From positions 1 through 64,000 of the forward strand of contig JASAMV010008903.1 in NCBI GenBank assembly GCA_030248065.1: a stretch of DNA of 64,000 nucleotides, read 5' to 3'. This document shows positions 23,417-33,034 of this stretch, one piece after another. Every line of letters begins with the position of its first letter. The first letter of the stretch is position 1. The translations under genes and the position numbers were made by a program. The notes under the pieces are model-generated. The model was given only the letters and a program-made list of their open reading frames with translations. It had not been told where the DNA came from and ran no database searches. Origin of the DNA: Rhynchonema sp. JSB1_4 (taxonomy: Eukaryota; Nematoda; Chromadorea; Monhysterida; Xyalidae).

Positions 23417-26400
23417 ATGATTCGGACCATTCTGACGAGTTTCGTTCTTCTTGGTGGCTTCGCAGCAGCGCAGGTGGTGTGGATGTGGGGGGGATGGAAA
23501 CCTCAAGCTGATCTTGACGGCGTCCAATTCAGCCAATCACAGGAGTAAAGATGATGGCCATTTTGGATCGCGTGGTCACCCGGTGCACTCACACTGACGA
23601 TGACCTGGTGCACCGCCCGTCTCAATATGTGAAAACGGATCGAAACGGGCGCTTATACAGTATAATGTCGTCACATTTTGTCGTCAAATCACAAGTATTA
23701 TTGTCACGCACACTTGGAGCTCATATTACATTATTGCTTGTTCGACGACTTTATTTGATGACGAAAGCTACATAGCCGAAAACGGGCAACCAAAAGTAGC
23801 GCGTGTGACCTTTGGTCGGAATGTCTGCCAACCACGGCTTATTTTTCAACATGAAAACGACGTTTTGGACTTGACCAAGTCTGGATCTGCATGGTGAACA
23901 ACGTGCGATGATGCGACGCAACCAAACACTGCCGCACTTCGGCAACAAATGTTTCATTTCAGAGCACATCAGCCAACTCCGTCTTCCAACAGTGCTGCGT
24001 GCGCCAAAGACACGTACCATCGGCGTGCTATCAATATTGCAATTACAACGACGGATTTAGTATTTTCAATGTGAGTGCGGGTTCTTTTGTTCAATCCGTG
24101 CGATTTGTGATTTCAATTTTGCGAAAACTTCGAGTCAGGATTTTTTTGGTTGTATATCTCATTTAAAAAAATCGAATGAAAAAATCAATACGCGGAGAAT
24201 GTTGTCAAATCACGCGACTTTTTTTCTGGGCGGTGAATTTTGGGATGAGCATAAAAAGCCACCTCGTCATACCATATGTACTAGCTGTACAAGTTGTTGT
24301 TGCATTATAGTTATAGGCTTCATCAAGACCGACCAGTGACCGAAACCGAAATAAGAAAAAAAAGAGCCTGGGTTTTCGGGGTCACCTGGTGCATTCGCAC
24401 TGACGATGACCTTGCGGACCACTCATATGCAAACGCAGGTTCAAGCGGGCAACCAAAAAACACACATTGCTGTCCAAATTACATTACCAGCATCGCATTT
24501 TACTGTGAAAACCAGGTCCAATTAAGCGGATTAAAGGTGCTGGTCAACAACCCATCGACTTCGTTTAATCTTGGGGGCACTGCACCTGAATAAAGGTGGA
24601 ATATCGTGTTACTACTCGACCCTGACTTGGGGAGTCGATTGGTTGCTTCCTGATGTTTCACGGCCGGGTTGAAGTTTGCCCCTCAGTGAAAAAATGCAAA
24701 AATTTTGCCGGGTTTCCGTGGAAAGGACAATTCGCGGCAACGTTTAATAATTTCAGAATATCAAGCACCGACGTTTGTTTCATCAGTATGATATACAGCT
24801 TTGCAGGAAACAGCTTGTATCCTGAAGGAGAAGTCATTTAGTTCCAAAAACCTGGTGTTTTTTGGTCACCGTTTTCTTCGCCGATAATTTTAAGCATATG
24901 CGTTTGACCAGCAAATGTGTTGATCGGACACAAAAATCCTCTAATTATTGTGTACATAACCTGTGCTTTTGAGTTCTTTGCACCAAATACAGCTAACGCA
25001 ATAATTCGGACAACATGCGCAAGTCGGTCATTATGGGCGTGCGCGACCCCAAAAAAGACAAAACATTTTTGAGTGCTCGAATCTGCACGTTGTTTTTGAG
25101 CGCGCGCGCTGATAATGACCGACTTGCGCATGTTGTCCGAATTATTGTATTAGCTGTGTTTGGTGCACAGAACTCAAAAGCACAGGTTATGTACACAGTA
25201 ATTAGAGGATTTTTGTGTCCGATCAGCACATTTGCTGGTCAATCGCAGATGCTTAAAATTATCGGCGAAGAAAACGGTGACCAAAAAACACCAGGTTTTT
25301 GGAACTAAATGTTTTCTCATTTAGGATGCAAGCTGTTTCCTGCAAGGCCGTATATCATACCGATGAAATAAATGTTTGTGCTTGATATTCTGAAATTCTT
25401 AAACGTCGCCGTGAGTTGTGCTTTCCACGGGAAGCCGGCATAAGTTTTGCATTTTTTCACTAAGGGGCGAACTTCAACCTGGCCGTGAAACATCAGGAAG
25501 CAACGAATCGACTCTCCAAGTCAGAGTCGAGTAACACGATATCCCACCTTTCTTAATGTGCACTGCCCCCCAAGATTAAGCGAGGTCGATGGGTTGTTGA
25601 CCAGCAGCTTTAAGTCATTTTTTTATTCGATCTCATTTGCAGCTGCGCGAAATGTACGAAGACAAAACGGAGTGCGACTTTGGCGCGCTCGGCTCGTATC
25701 TGTTCTGCGCCGGATCGGGGGCTGATCAGCGCGAGGACTGTAAGAAACACGGCGTTAGCGGTTAGTCGTAAAACTTTGTTGGTGGATTCGTTTTTATGCA
25801 GCAACTATTTTGTGACCAGTTGATAAATTTGAGGCGATTCACGATGAGCGGAGGTTTTTTGAAACGCGCGTTTGCCAGTAAGAATCAGCAGTAGGTACAG
25901 TACCGGGTGCAATTCTCGGCTGAAAGTTGAAGTCGCGTGCACGCGCGTGCGAAACAGTGCAAAGTATAGGGAAAAGTCGAAGTAACTTCGCGTGCACGCG
26001 GAGTTTTGCGCGTGCGCTGGCGTGCGCTGCCTATGTTTAGCACTAGGAGGTCGCGTGCACGCGACTTCAACTTTCAGCCTAGAATTGCACCAGGGACAGG
26101 CCGCATTCACAATGCAGCGGATTAGCGGGTTAGCGGATTAGCGGATTAGCGGGTTGCGGATTAGCGGGCCCGCTTTTCGCGCACGCTTTTGCATTCACAA
26201 TGGTAAAATAAAAAACGGAATAGCGGGTCAGCTAATTGGAGCCCGCTATCCGCTACCCGCTAATCCGCTAATCCGCAAAAAAGTGTTTGCGCTCACAATG
26301 CACGTTGTCCGAGTTTAGGTGAAAAAGTAAATTTACTTTAATATTTTGTTGTTTGTGTCTTTCTTTATTCAACAAATGGCATTCCGCATCAAATCAATCA

Positions 26401-27239
26401 AATGTTCTATTCTATGTTTCTTGGATTCACATTTCCAACCAATAACAAAATACAACCCGATCACGAAAACCGAATAACCAGCGTTTGGTGTCTTGTCATC
26501 TTTTTTTTTTTTTTTTTTTTTCTTACTAATTTTTTTTTTTTTGTTAAAATTCTTTTCCTATATTTTTTAAATTTCTTTCAACCAAATTACTAGTTTTCTT
26601 TTTTTTTTTTTTTTTATTTTTTAATAAATATCTCTACTCTTCCTCTATAAAAAAACCTTCTTAATACGCTTCCTCCCTTTTTTTTTTCTCGGCTGTTGTC
26701 CCCCCTCCCTTTTTTTTTCAACCCCCCCCCCCTCCCCCCCCCCCTTCTGTATGTATATGTTGTTGTGGGGTCCAAGACCAAAAATTGGCCATTTTGCCTG
26801 TCAGCATGCCTGGTTGTCGACCTTGGCGATATGTTGATCGAAAATCACTGAACTGGCATGTCCTTTGAGTCTCAACTGGCACATTTTTAAAAAGAGTCCC
26901 CGACAAACTGAAGGGCTTTTTTGTTGTAAAAAATGATTGCGGCGAAGGCATAGTATGCACCGACGCCTGTGGGTAAGTTGCTTATCTCGCGCTCTGAGAT
27001 TCCTACACATGTACACTTATACAGTACCTGTTGCTCATCTTATTACACATCTGCATGATGACAAGCTGATGTTTCACACACCCACAGGTCCATGCGTCGA
27101 TCTATGCGATATGCGGCCCGGCACAACGCTTCGTCTGAATCAGCAGCAACACGGCATTTGTGTGCTCCAGTTCAACAATGTCAGGGACACATTCAGGGAC
27201 CATGTCGATGCGAAGATACGCAGCGGTGCGCTGCCCTAG
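23417..27239 (+). CDS. DB-module-like secreted protein B, four exons, 144 residues
   Basis: Exons 23417-23473, 23963-24070, 25643-25760 and 27088-27239 join in phases 0, 0 and 1. Exon 1 is exactly a signal peptide (MIRTILTSFVLLGGFAAAQ). Exon 2 carries FQQCC and CYQYCNY, exon 3 carries CDFGALGSYLFCAGSGADQR and DCKKHGV, and exon 4 carries CVDLCDMRPGTTL and GICVLQ, then a short basic tail ending at TAG. Ten cysteines match genes A and C to F. Exon 3 is closely similar to that of gene A, which suggests recent duplication. Intron 2 (1.57 kb) contains a palindrome of about 1.1 kb, and intron 3 contains the CGCGTGCACGCG element and GCGGATTAGCGG arrays, so the spliced gene spans 3.8 kb for 435 coding bases. 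Confidence 0.86.
24531..25613. repeat. near-complete palindrome of about 1.1 kb in DB gene B intron 2
   Basis: Sequence from TTAAAGGTGCTGGTCAACAA reads back as GTTGTTGACCAGCAGCTTTAA at the right, with mirror symmetry about position 25072 along the whole length. The inner 470 bp (24840-25308) is almost perfect, the outer arms carry more mismatches. Both borders show TTAA. No reading frame is meaningful. It could be a foldback transposon or a palindrome born from hairpin repair. Confidence 0.88.
25903..26095. mobile_element. CGCGTGCACGCG-rich element (copy 2, inverted relative to copy 1)
   Basis: It begins CCGGGTGCAATTCTCGGCTG and ends TAGAATTGCACC. Internal order (AACAGTGCAAAGTATAGG then CTATGTTTAGCACTAGG) is the reverse of the copy at 4578-4755. 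It lies in DB gene B intron 3. Confidence 0.75.
26105..26285. repeat. inverted arrays of GCGGATTA units
   Basis: The left part repeats GCGGATTA / GCGGGTTA five or six times and the right part repeats TAATCCGC / TACCCGC, with GCCGCATTCACAATG and GCTCACAATGCACG at the edges. It can fold as one hairpin. It is in DB gene B intron 3. Confidence 0.65.
26490..26750. repeat. low-complexity poly(T) and poly(C) tract
   Basis: Successive runs of T (up to about 20) interrupted by short mixed stretches are followed by C runs near 26726. It is intronic and has no coding potential. Confidence 0.8.
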
Positions 27240-27296
27240 ACGTGTACCTACTGTATGTATGTAGACTGTGACTCGGGTGATTTTGATAGATGTTTT

Positions 27297-27480
27297 AAGG
27301 GCGGGCTTAGGTTGATTTCGAAAATCGGAATCCGGAATTATTTTCGGAAAACGCGTTATTTTTGCATGCAAGTTTTTGCGTTTTCCGGAAATATTTCCGG
27401 AGCCCAGAAATGTTTTGTATTTTTGCATACAAATTGTTTCCGGATTCCGGATGTAACCTATGTATGTATGTTCGCCCTTA
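27297..27480. mobile_element. inverted-repeat element, TAAGGGCGAACTTAGGTT family (copy 1)
   Basis: The left end TAAGGGCGGGCTTAGGTTGA is mirrored by AACCTATG...GTTCGCCCTTA. The inner blocks CGGAATCCGGAAT and ATTCCGGAT are inverted. It is related to the element at 59786-60152. Confidence 0.6.
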
Positions 27481-28315
27481 GCGCCCATTGATGCTCATGT
27501 CATAAACATGTTTGTGTTCAACTCGCACACTTTGGCCGACAATAATTAAAGCAAACTGCTGAAAAAATAAGTCGCGAACAGGCATCAGTGTCGCCAAACT
27601 TTAAACGATCGTTGATTCACATACAGTAGTATGTATTTCCTTCTTATGCGAGTCAAAGGAAGCCGTGTCAACGTTGTAAGCCAACTCCTAGCTGAGGTCC
27701 AAATTCCTCGACTGCCCTTGAAAATGCCAGGAAAGAGAAATCACGCATGACATGCACACGCCACCAACGTCACACGTTTTCAAGGCGAATCGCACAATTT
27801 CGACCCTAGCTAGGAGCAACTGGACCGCACGTTGAGTTACTATTTGGACCAATATATAATAGGGAACGACTACACATATGCTGCAATTTATGTGTATACG
27901 GTCTATCCACTTTATAGTCATCCTTTACAGAGTGTGACCGACAAACCTTGCCCTTTCTGTCCCCACATTGTGGATACATACTCTTCGCAATGCTAGGCCC
28001 CATCATTCATGTTGCTGCTGTATGTACAGAAAGCGGGTGGACTTTCTTCCTATGGGATTATTTTTCATGTCCGCCTGTCGCATCAAGTTGATGTAATCAG
28101 TTCATAAAATCAATGTTTGAAAAAATGTTAATAAAATAATTGACCATGTCGCCTTTGTTTTACTCAATCAGAACTTGACGTTGCTATGGCCTTATATTTT
28201 TGACTAACGCGTGCGTGGTGCGAGCGTTAGGAGACGATGCTCCATGGCCAGTTTTTCCTCTCGTCTATGTTCACTGACGGACAAAATATTACTGAAGTGA
28301 CGTAAAGTGTCTTCC

Positions 28316-28470
28316 GCCTAGGCAAATTTGCTTGTTTTGGTCACCCGGAGCTTTGACATTTCTGTATAATTTTTAAGGGACGTGCGTCAAGACAAGATGC
28401 ACAACAACTAAAACGTTCGCGTAACATGGCTTATACGAATGGCGTTAACGCACATATCGTCAGCCATGTG
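28316..28470 (+). repeat. long direct repeat, left copy
   Basis: About 150 bp from GGCAAATTTGCTTGTTTTGG through GGGACGTGCGTCAAGACAAG to GCACATATCGTCA is nearly identical to 31505-31660. The two copies flank DB gene C in the same orientation. Confidence 0.8.
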
Positions 28471-29371
28471 AATGTATATTTCACGTGCTCATTCAGGGCT
28501 GCTTTAGTTGACGACAACGCTCGACGATTTGTGTCGACGACCAAACAATTAGCCCATATGACACGACCTTTTTGTTCGTGTAACACAGTGTGCAGTAAAA
28601 GAAAACTAGCAATTAAAAGTTTGTTTTTCTTAACCAAAAAATTATAAAACAACCAACGAAATTATAAACAAAGATTGCAATGGCTGTATATTTTCTGAAA
28701 AGTGTCAGAAACGTAAGAAACCAATTTTGCGTGGGGCGGATCCCAAAACGAATGAGGTGCAGTCAAGATCGTAACTGCATGGCTTGCACTCCCCTGCTTC
28801 TCAGTCCCTAATTTTGTATACTTTTAGCAAAAAGCAACAGGTAATAATTCTGCTGTCTACCAGTTTCTGGTGAAGGTTTTTTCTTCATTTGTGCGTTTCA
28901 TTACCGCTTTGTCTCTGCAATTAACCCAACCAAAGCTTATGTTCAATATGAACAGAAAATTTATTCGCGCGCAACAGCGCGCTTTATATTTTTCTGCTAC
29001 AACTTAGATTATGTATCCGATTGTAATTATACTTAATGAATTGACGAAAATCTACGATGTGCACCATCCACAATGCTTTATATTTCATTCTGGTTTTCTA
29101 CATTCATTGTATTATGCTCGAAATGTTCTCGCAATATTCTCGTTCACATACAGCGGACCAAACTACCGAAATGCACAAAATCTATAACACTGCTTTGTTT
29201 ATTTTTTTTAATGAAAATTTTGTATACAATATTTGGCCATTAAGTTGGAGAAGAGAAAAACTTGGGTATTAGTATATTTATTCTCGGTTTATTATGTTTA
29301 AACGGTCATATTACGTTCCAGTAAATTTACGTTTTCAGGTAGTCAATTTATATACTTCGTAGAATTCCAAA

Positions 29372-31014
29372 ATGTCTCGCTATATCTGTCTTGTGGTGGC
29401 CGTTTGCTACTTAGCGCTTGGAGAGGCACAAGTGGTTAGTTTGGTATTGTGATGGACAGGCTTCGTGAAAAGAACCTATAAAATAATGCAAATATAAACA
29501 ACTTTTTGTACTGTAGCATTGTGGATTTTGAAAAAATACGGATAATTTTGTCGCTGGTGAAACGTCAGCAAATTAGTTATAAACGAGATTTTATCCGCCA
29601 TGCTCTTAGTTTGGTTAAGCCGTTGTTTTAAAAAAAATCGCTGCTTTTCAAATCTAAGAAACTCAAATTTTCTCCATGTACCCATTTTCAGTTCTCCAAG
29701 AAACTTCGACCGGGTGATGTGTTCCTGTCGTGTTGCATTCAACAGCAATTTGTGCCCCCGCCCTGCTACAAGTACTGTACGTATTTAGCCGATGAGAACA
29801 AGGGATTCGGATGGACTGGGGTACGCAAAATTGTTTTATCGGAACGTTTGTAAAAATTGATAATATAATTCGACAATTATTGATTTCTGGTGCGTACCCC
29901 CGCGCGAACCGAACTCATGAGTTGCTTTGACAAATCTCTTGTCCAGCAGCGAAGGACATTGTTTTGAATTTGATGGCGGTGTCTTTCGTTTCATCAAAAG
30001 ACCTAAAAGCACAAGGTCCGAATCACCTCTGCTCAAGTTTCTCTAAAAAGGTGTAAGGACAATTTCTTCCTTTTTTACTGTACGTATGTATAAGTTTTCT
30101 CACGTGGGATGGGAATACACACTGTATAAGCGTCTGCGCCCGTAATCAGCAACAGTTGACATCAGCATAAGGAGGATAGACTGTGGTCGATAAGATTCAA
30201 CCACAGTAGAAAGTCACTCCCTCCGATTTTTCAGCTTGAAGAGATGTACCGTAACCAAACGGAGTGTGGATTCGAAGCTCTCGGTTCGTACCTGTTCTGC
30301 GCCGGCCAGGGAGAGGACCAACGGGAAAGATGCGTCGCCAATGGAGTCGCCCAAATAGGTTCGGTTGGAACGTGGATCTGTGTGCACCCCAGGGTCTTTA
30401 CTTTTTTTAATAATAATAAAGCAATCTCACCTTGCTTATTATATTTTGTTGTTTATAAGTGCGAAAATCTTACTTTTTTTACGAAGAATTTCTTCAAATA
30501 GAGCCCCAGGGGCTGTATATTTGGAAAACTGCTGGTTTTCAATTGCGATCAGTTTGGCAACTGAAAGTGTTGAATCGATATATGAATAACGACAAAATTT
30601 TATTCGGTTTAGCGAAGAAAGTACAGTAGCTAATTTCATCAAAAAGAACATTCCTAGGCGACAAAAAACACAGAGCGAAAAATCCTGAAACCTAATTGAC
30701 GTTGGATTTCAGCGTTGATATACAGGAATAGGCTTCAACGGAAAGAACACTTAGAAATAAGTTTTCATTTAAGAACTTTCACATCTCATTTTTTTTCAGG
30801 TAACGGAATCTGTACGCATTTCTGCGACCTTCGATCCGGTGGTACGCTACATTTGAAAATCGAACATCTCGTGTGCCGGGGTTCGTTGGATCTCGTCAGG
30901 AAAACCTTCAAGGAAACGGTGCAGGCGAAAATCGACTCCGGGTTTTATGAGCGACCACCCCCGGTGCCCCCGAAGCCAGAAGATGACGGGTTTCTGCCCG
31001 ATTTGCCCCAATAA
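29372..31014 (+). CDS. DB-module-like secreted protein C, four exons, 176 residues
   Basis: Exons 29372-29434, 29692-29820, 30235-30358 and 30800-31014 join in phases 0, 0 and 1. Exon 1 is the signal peptide MSRYICLVVAVCYLALGEAQ. The module follows with FLSCC and CYKYCTY in exon 2, CGFEALGSYLFCAGQGEDQR and RCVANGV in exon 3, and ICTHFCDLRSGGTL and LVCRGS in exon 4. After the tenth cysteine comes a charged helix-like part (RKTFKETVQAKIDSGF) and a proline-rich end RPPPVPPKPEDDGFLPDLPQ not seen in genes A and B. All splice sites are canonical. It is the most compact of the cluster and the only one without an obvious transposon inside. It is bracketed by a 150-bp direct repeat. Confidence 0.88.
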
Positions 31015-31504
31015 TTATAATTTTGTATTAGTGCGTGATTTTGAGACGGTTTGTGCTTTAGAATTGTTGATGCTTTTGTGGGCTGGTCTGGAACAGTTGT
31101 GGTGATTTGGGTTGGTGGGTTGGATTCGGCTACACAGTACGTAAGCTACATGAAACCGTTCTGCCCAAACACCGTTCGTAACCTGTAATTGGCATGTCAG
31201 TAAACTTTGTCAGCAAGAATTGTCACGCTCCCTATGCAATTTTCACACACTAGACAGGCGAAAAAACTTGCTGTCGCGTTATATTTACTGACATGAGTAA
31301 AAAGGAAATGGAATGAAAATCTCTACAGGCTGAGATCTGATGAACCGAGCAATACCCGGCTTGTGAATGTTATATTATGTTTTGTGTGAAGCATCACCAA
31401 AGTTGTTTTTGTCTGTTCACGATCGTCAGATTCGAATGAGAATGAAACACGATAGTTATGTCTTACTCAAAATCGTCGAACCATTTTTTCTGTTTTTTTA
31501 CCGT

Positions 31505-31660
31505 ACTGGCAAATTTGCTTGTTTTGGTCACCAGGAGCTTTGATCCATTTCTGTATAATTTTTAAGGGACGTGCGTCAAGACAAGATGCACAACAACTAA
31601 AACGTTCGCATAACATGGCTTATATGAATGGCATCAACGCACATATCGTCAATCATGTGT
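31505..31660 (+). repeat. long direct repeat, right copy
   Basis: It matches 28316-28470 over about 150 bp with scattered substitutions, including the GCTTATATGAATGGC core shared with the repeat at 19556. Confidence 0.8.
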
Positions 31661-32212
31661 AAAATCAGTACACCCAATTTCGAACACTGAGCACGATAAG
31701 GCAAGAAATCATAAACCCCACTGTAAACGCTCCATTTATCACGAGGTTCTTGGCGAGAACTCGCTGGAACAGGCAACGGTTACGGCTACCTATAGCTGAG
31801 AACTCGGAGATGAATGCTGGTGTGTACTTCTACGTATTACTTGTAGTCACCAGCGGCAGAAGGTACAGCTCACGCTTGACGGCGTAAACATTTCAAACAT
31901 TTTATTTAAACAATTTGACGTCAATGTTGAGAAACATGCAGTCTCATAACGTTAATATGTATAGCGGAAAACTAGAGCAGAAAATAATAATGTACCATTG
32001 ATAAAAAGTAGCTGCGCATCCCTTCGTTGAAAGACCGTAATGAGCAGCATGATACTTCACAGTTGATCGCATATGCGCTAGTGACATAATACATTTTCCT
32101 GACAAGTAAAAAAACTGTCAATACGTACTAACTTGGAGTAATACACTTACGAACCATTATGCTTATAATGCTAAACTACCCAGACGAAGTTAGGGTTAAA
32201 CATAATGAATCA

Positions 32213-32257
32213 AGGCGCCCTGAAAATTTTCACCTAATGGAAATTTTCAGGGTGCCC
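32213..32257. repeat. short hairpin
   Basis: GGCGCCCTGAAAATTTTCA and the inverse GAAATTTTCAGGGTGCCC are separated by six to eight bases, a stem of about 18 bp with one wobble. Its function is unknown. Confidence 0.6.
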
Positions 32258-32463
32258 TGTAAGGTGGTGGCTAACGGTGGCCAACAAAACAATGGGCAAC
32301 AACAGTCGCCCGTTTTCATAATGATCTGTTCAACAGAAATTTTCTTTCCTTTTCGTTTCGGCCGATGGTACGTCTGTGTACATCGTGAATTCAATGTTGT
32401 GCACTTTCCCATTTTGCGATTGCTTGAATGCCCTTTCCTGTCCAGTTTTAAACAATTATTATC

Positions 32464-32565
32464 GACACCCATACCACGTTTGCTCGTGTGTACCCCGTCC
32501 GATCTGGCAGGCTAAGCAGTGTTTGGCCTGGTTAGTTCTGGGATCAACCCCCAGCGGACGGAGCA
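32464..32565 (+). rRNA. 5S rRNA-like sequence, probably a pseudogene or 5S-derived SINE head
   Basis: CCCATACCACG, CCCCGTCCGATCTGGCAGG, CTAAGCAG and GGCCTGGTTAGTTCTGGGATC follow the order and spacing of eukaryotic 5S rRNA, including the internal A-box and C-box promoter regions. The last third (from about 32545) departs from the expected sequence and does not pair well with the 5' end. That argues for a decayed copy or a 5S-promoted retroelement rather than a working gene. It is a single copy in this window. Confidence 0.6.
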
Positions 32566-33034
32566 ACATCACCATTCCATTACACCATTCCCTCTTTGCG
32601 GGAATTTTAAAATAACGCCCCTTGTGGTTTTGGCAGATTTTTTTATGATCGGTTGTTTCAAAGCACATTTATTGCATAATTCGTATAAATACAAACGATT
32701 CGTTTATTTAAATGTGTAATTTTTATTTCACGTCGTCTGCTGTGGCGTGTTGTTGTGTTACACTTTCCACACTGGCGATATTTGACGCAAATTCGCGCCA
32801 CCAATTAAAGAAAAAGTCTAAGTTTCCATTTTTTAACGTCTTGAAACAAAAGCCCGCATAAAACAACATAAATTTGCATTCTAATGTTATTCTTGCGAGT
32901 ATCTCAAATACATAAATTCATTTTGTTATACAATTACGCAAACGTCTGCAGGTTAATCCAGACCGGAGAATTACTCTTCATATTTTCAGCTTTGTTGGGC
33001 ACATTAATTTCAAAACATCGTTATTTTTTCGACA

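Larger units (their letters stand above)
27240..29371. other. intergenic region between DB genes B and C
   Basis: It contains the inverted-repeat element at 27297-27480, an extra CCTAGCTAGG-like inverted pair near 27690/27810, and the left copy of a long direct repeat (28316-28470). No coding exon is supported. The promoter of gene C is expected just before 29372. Confidence 0.4.
31015..33034. other. intergenic region between DB genes C and D
   Basis: It contains the right copy of the direct repeat (31505-31660), a hairpin at 32213-32257 and a 5S rRNA-like stretch at 32464-32565. No protein-coding exon is supported. Confidence 0.4.
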
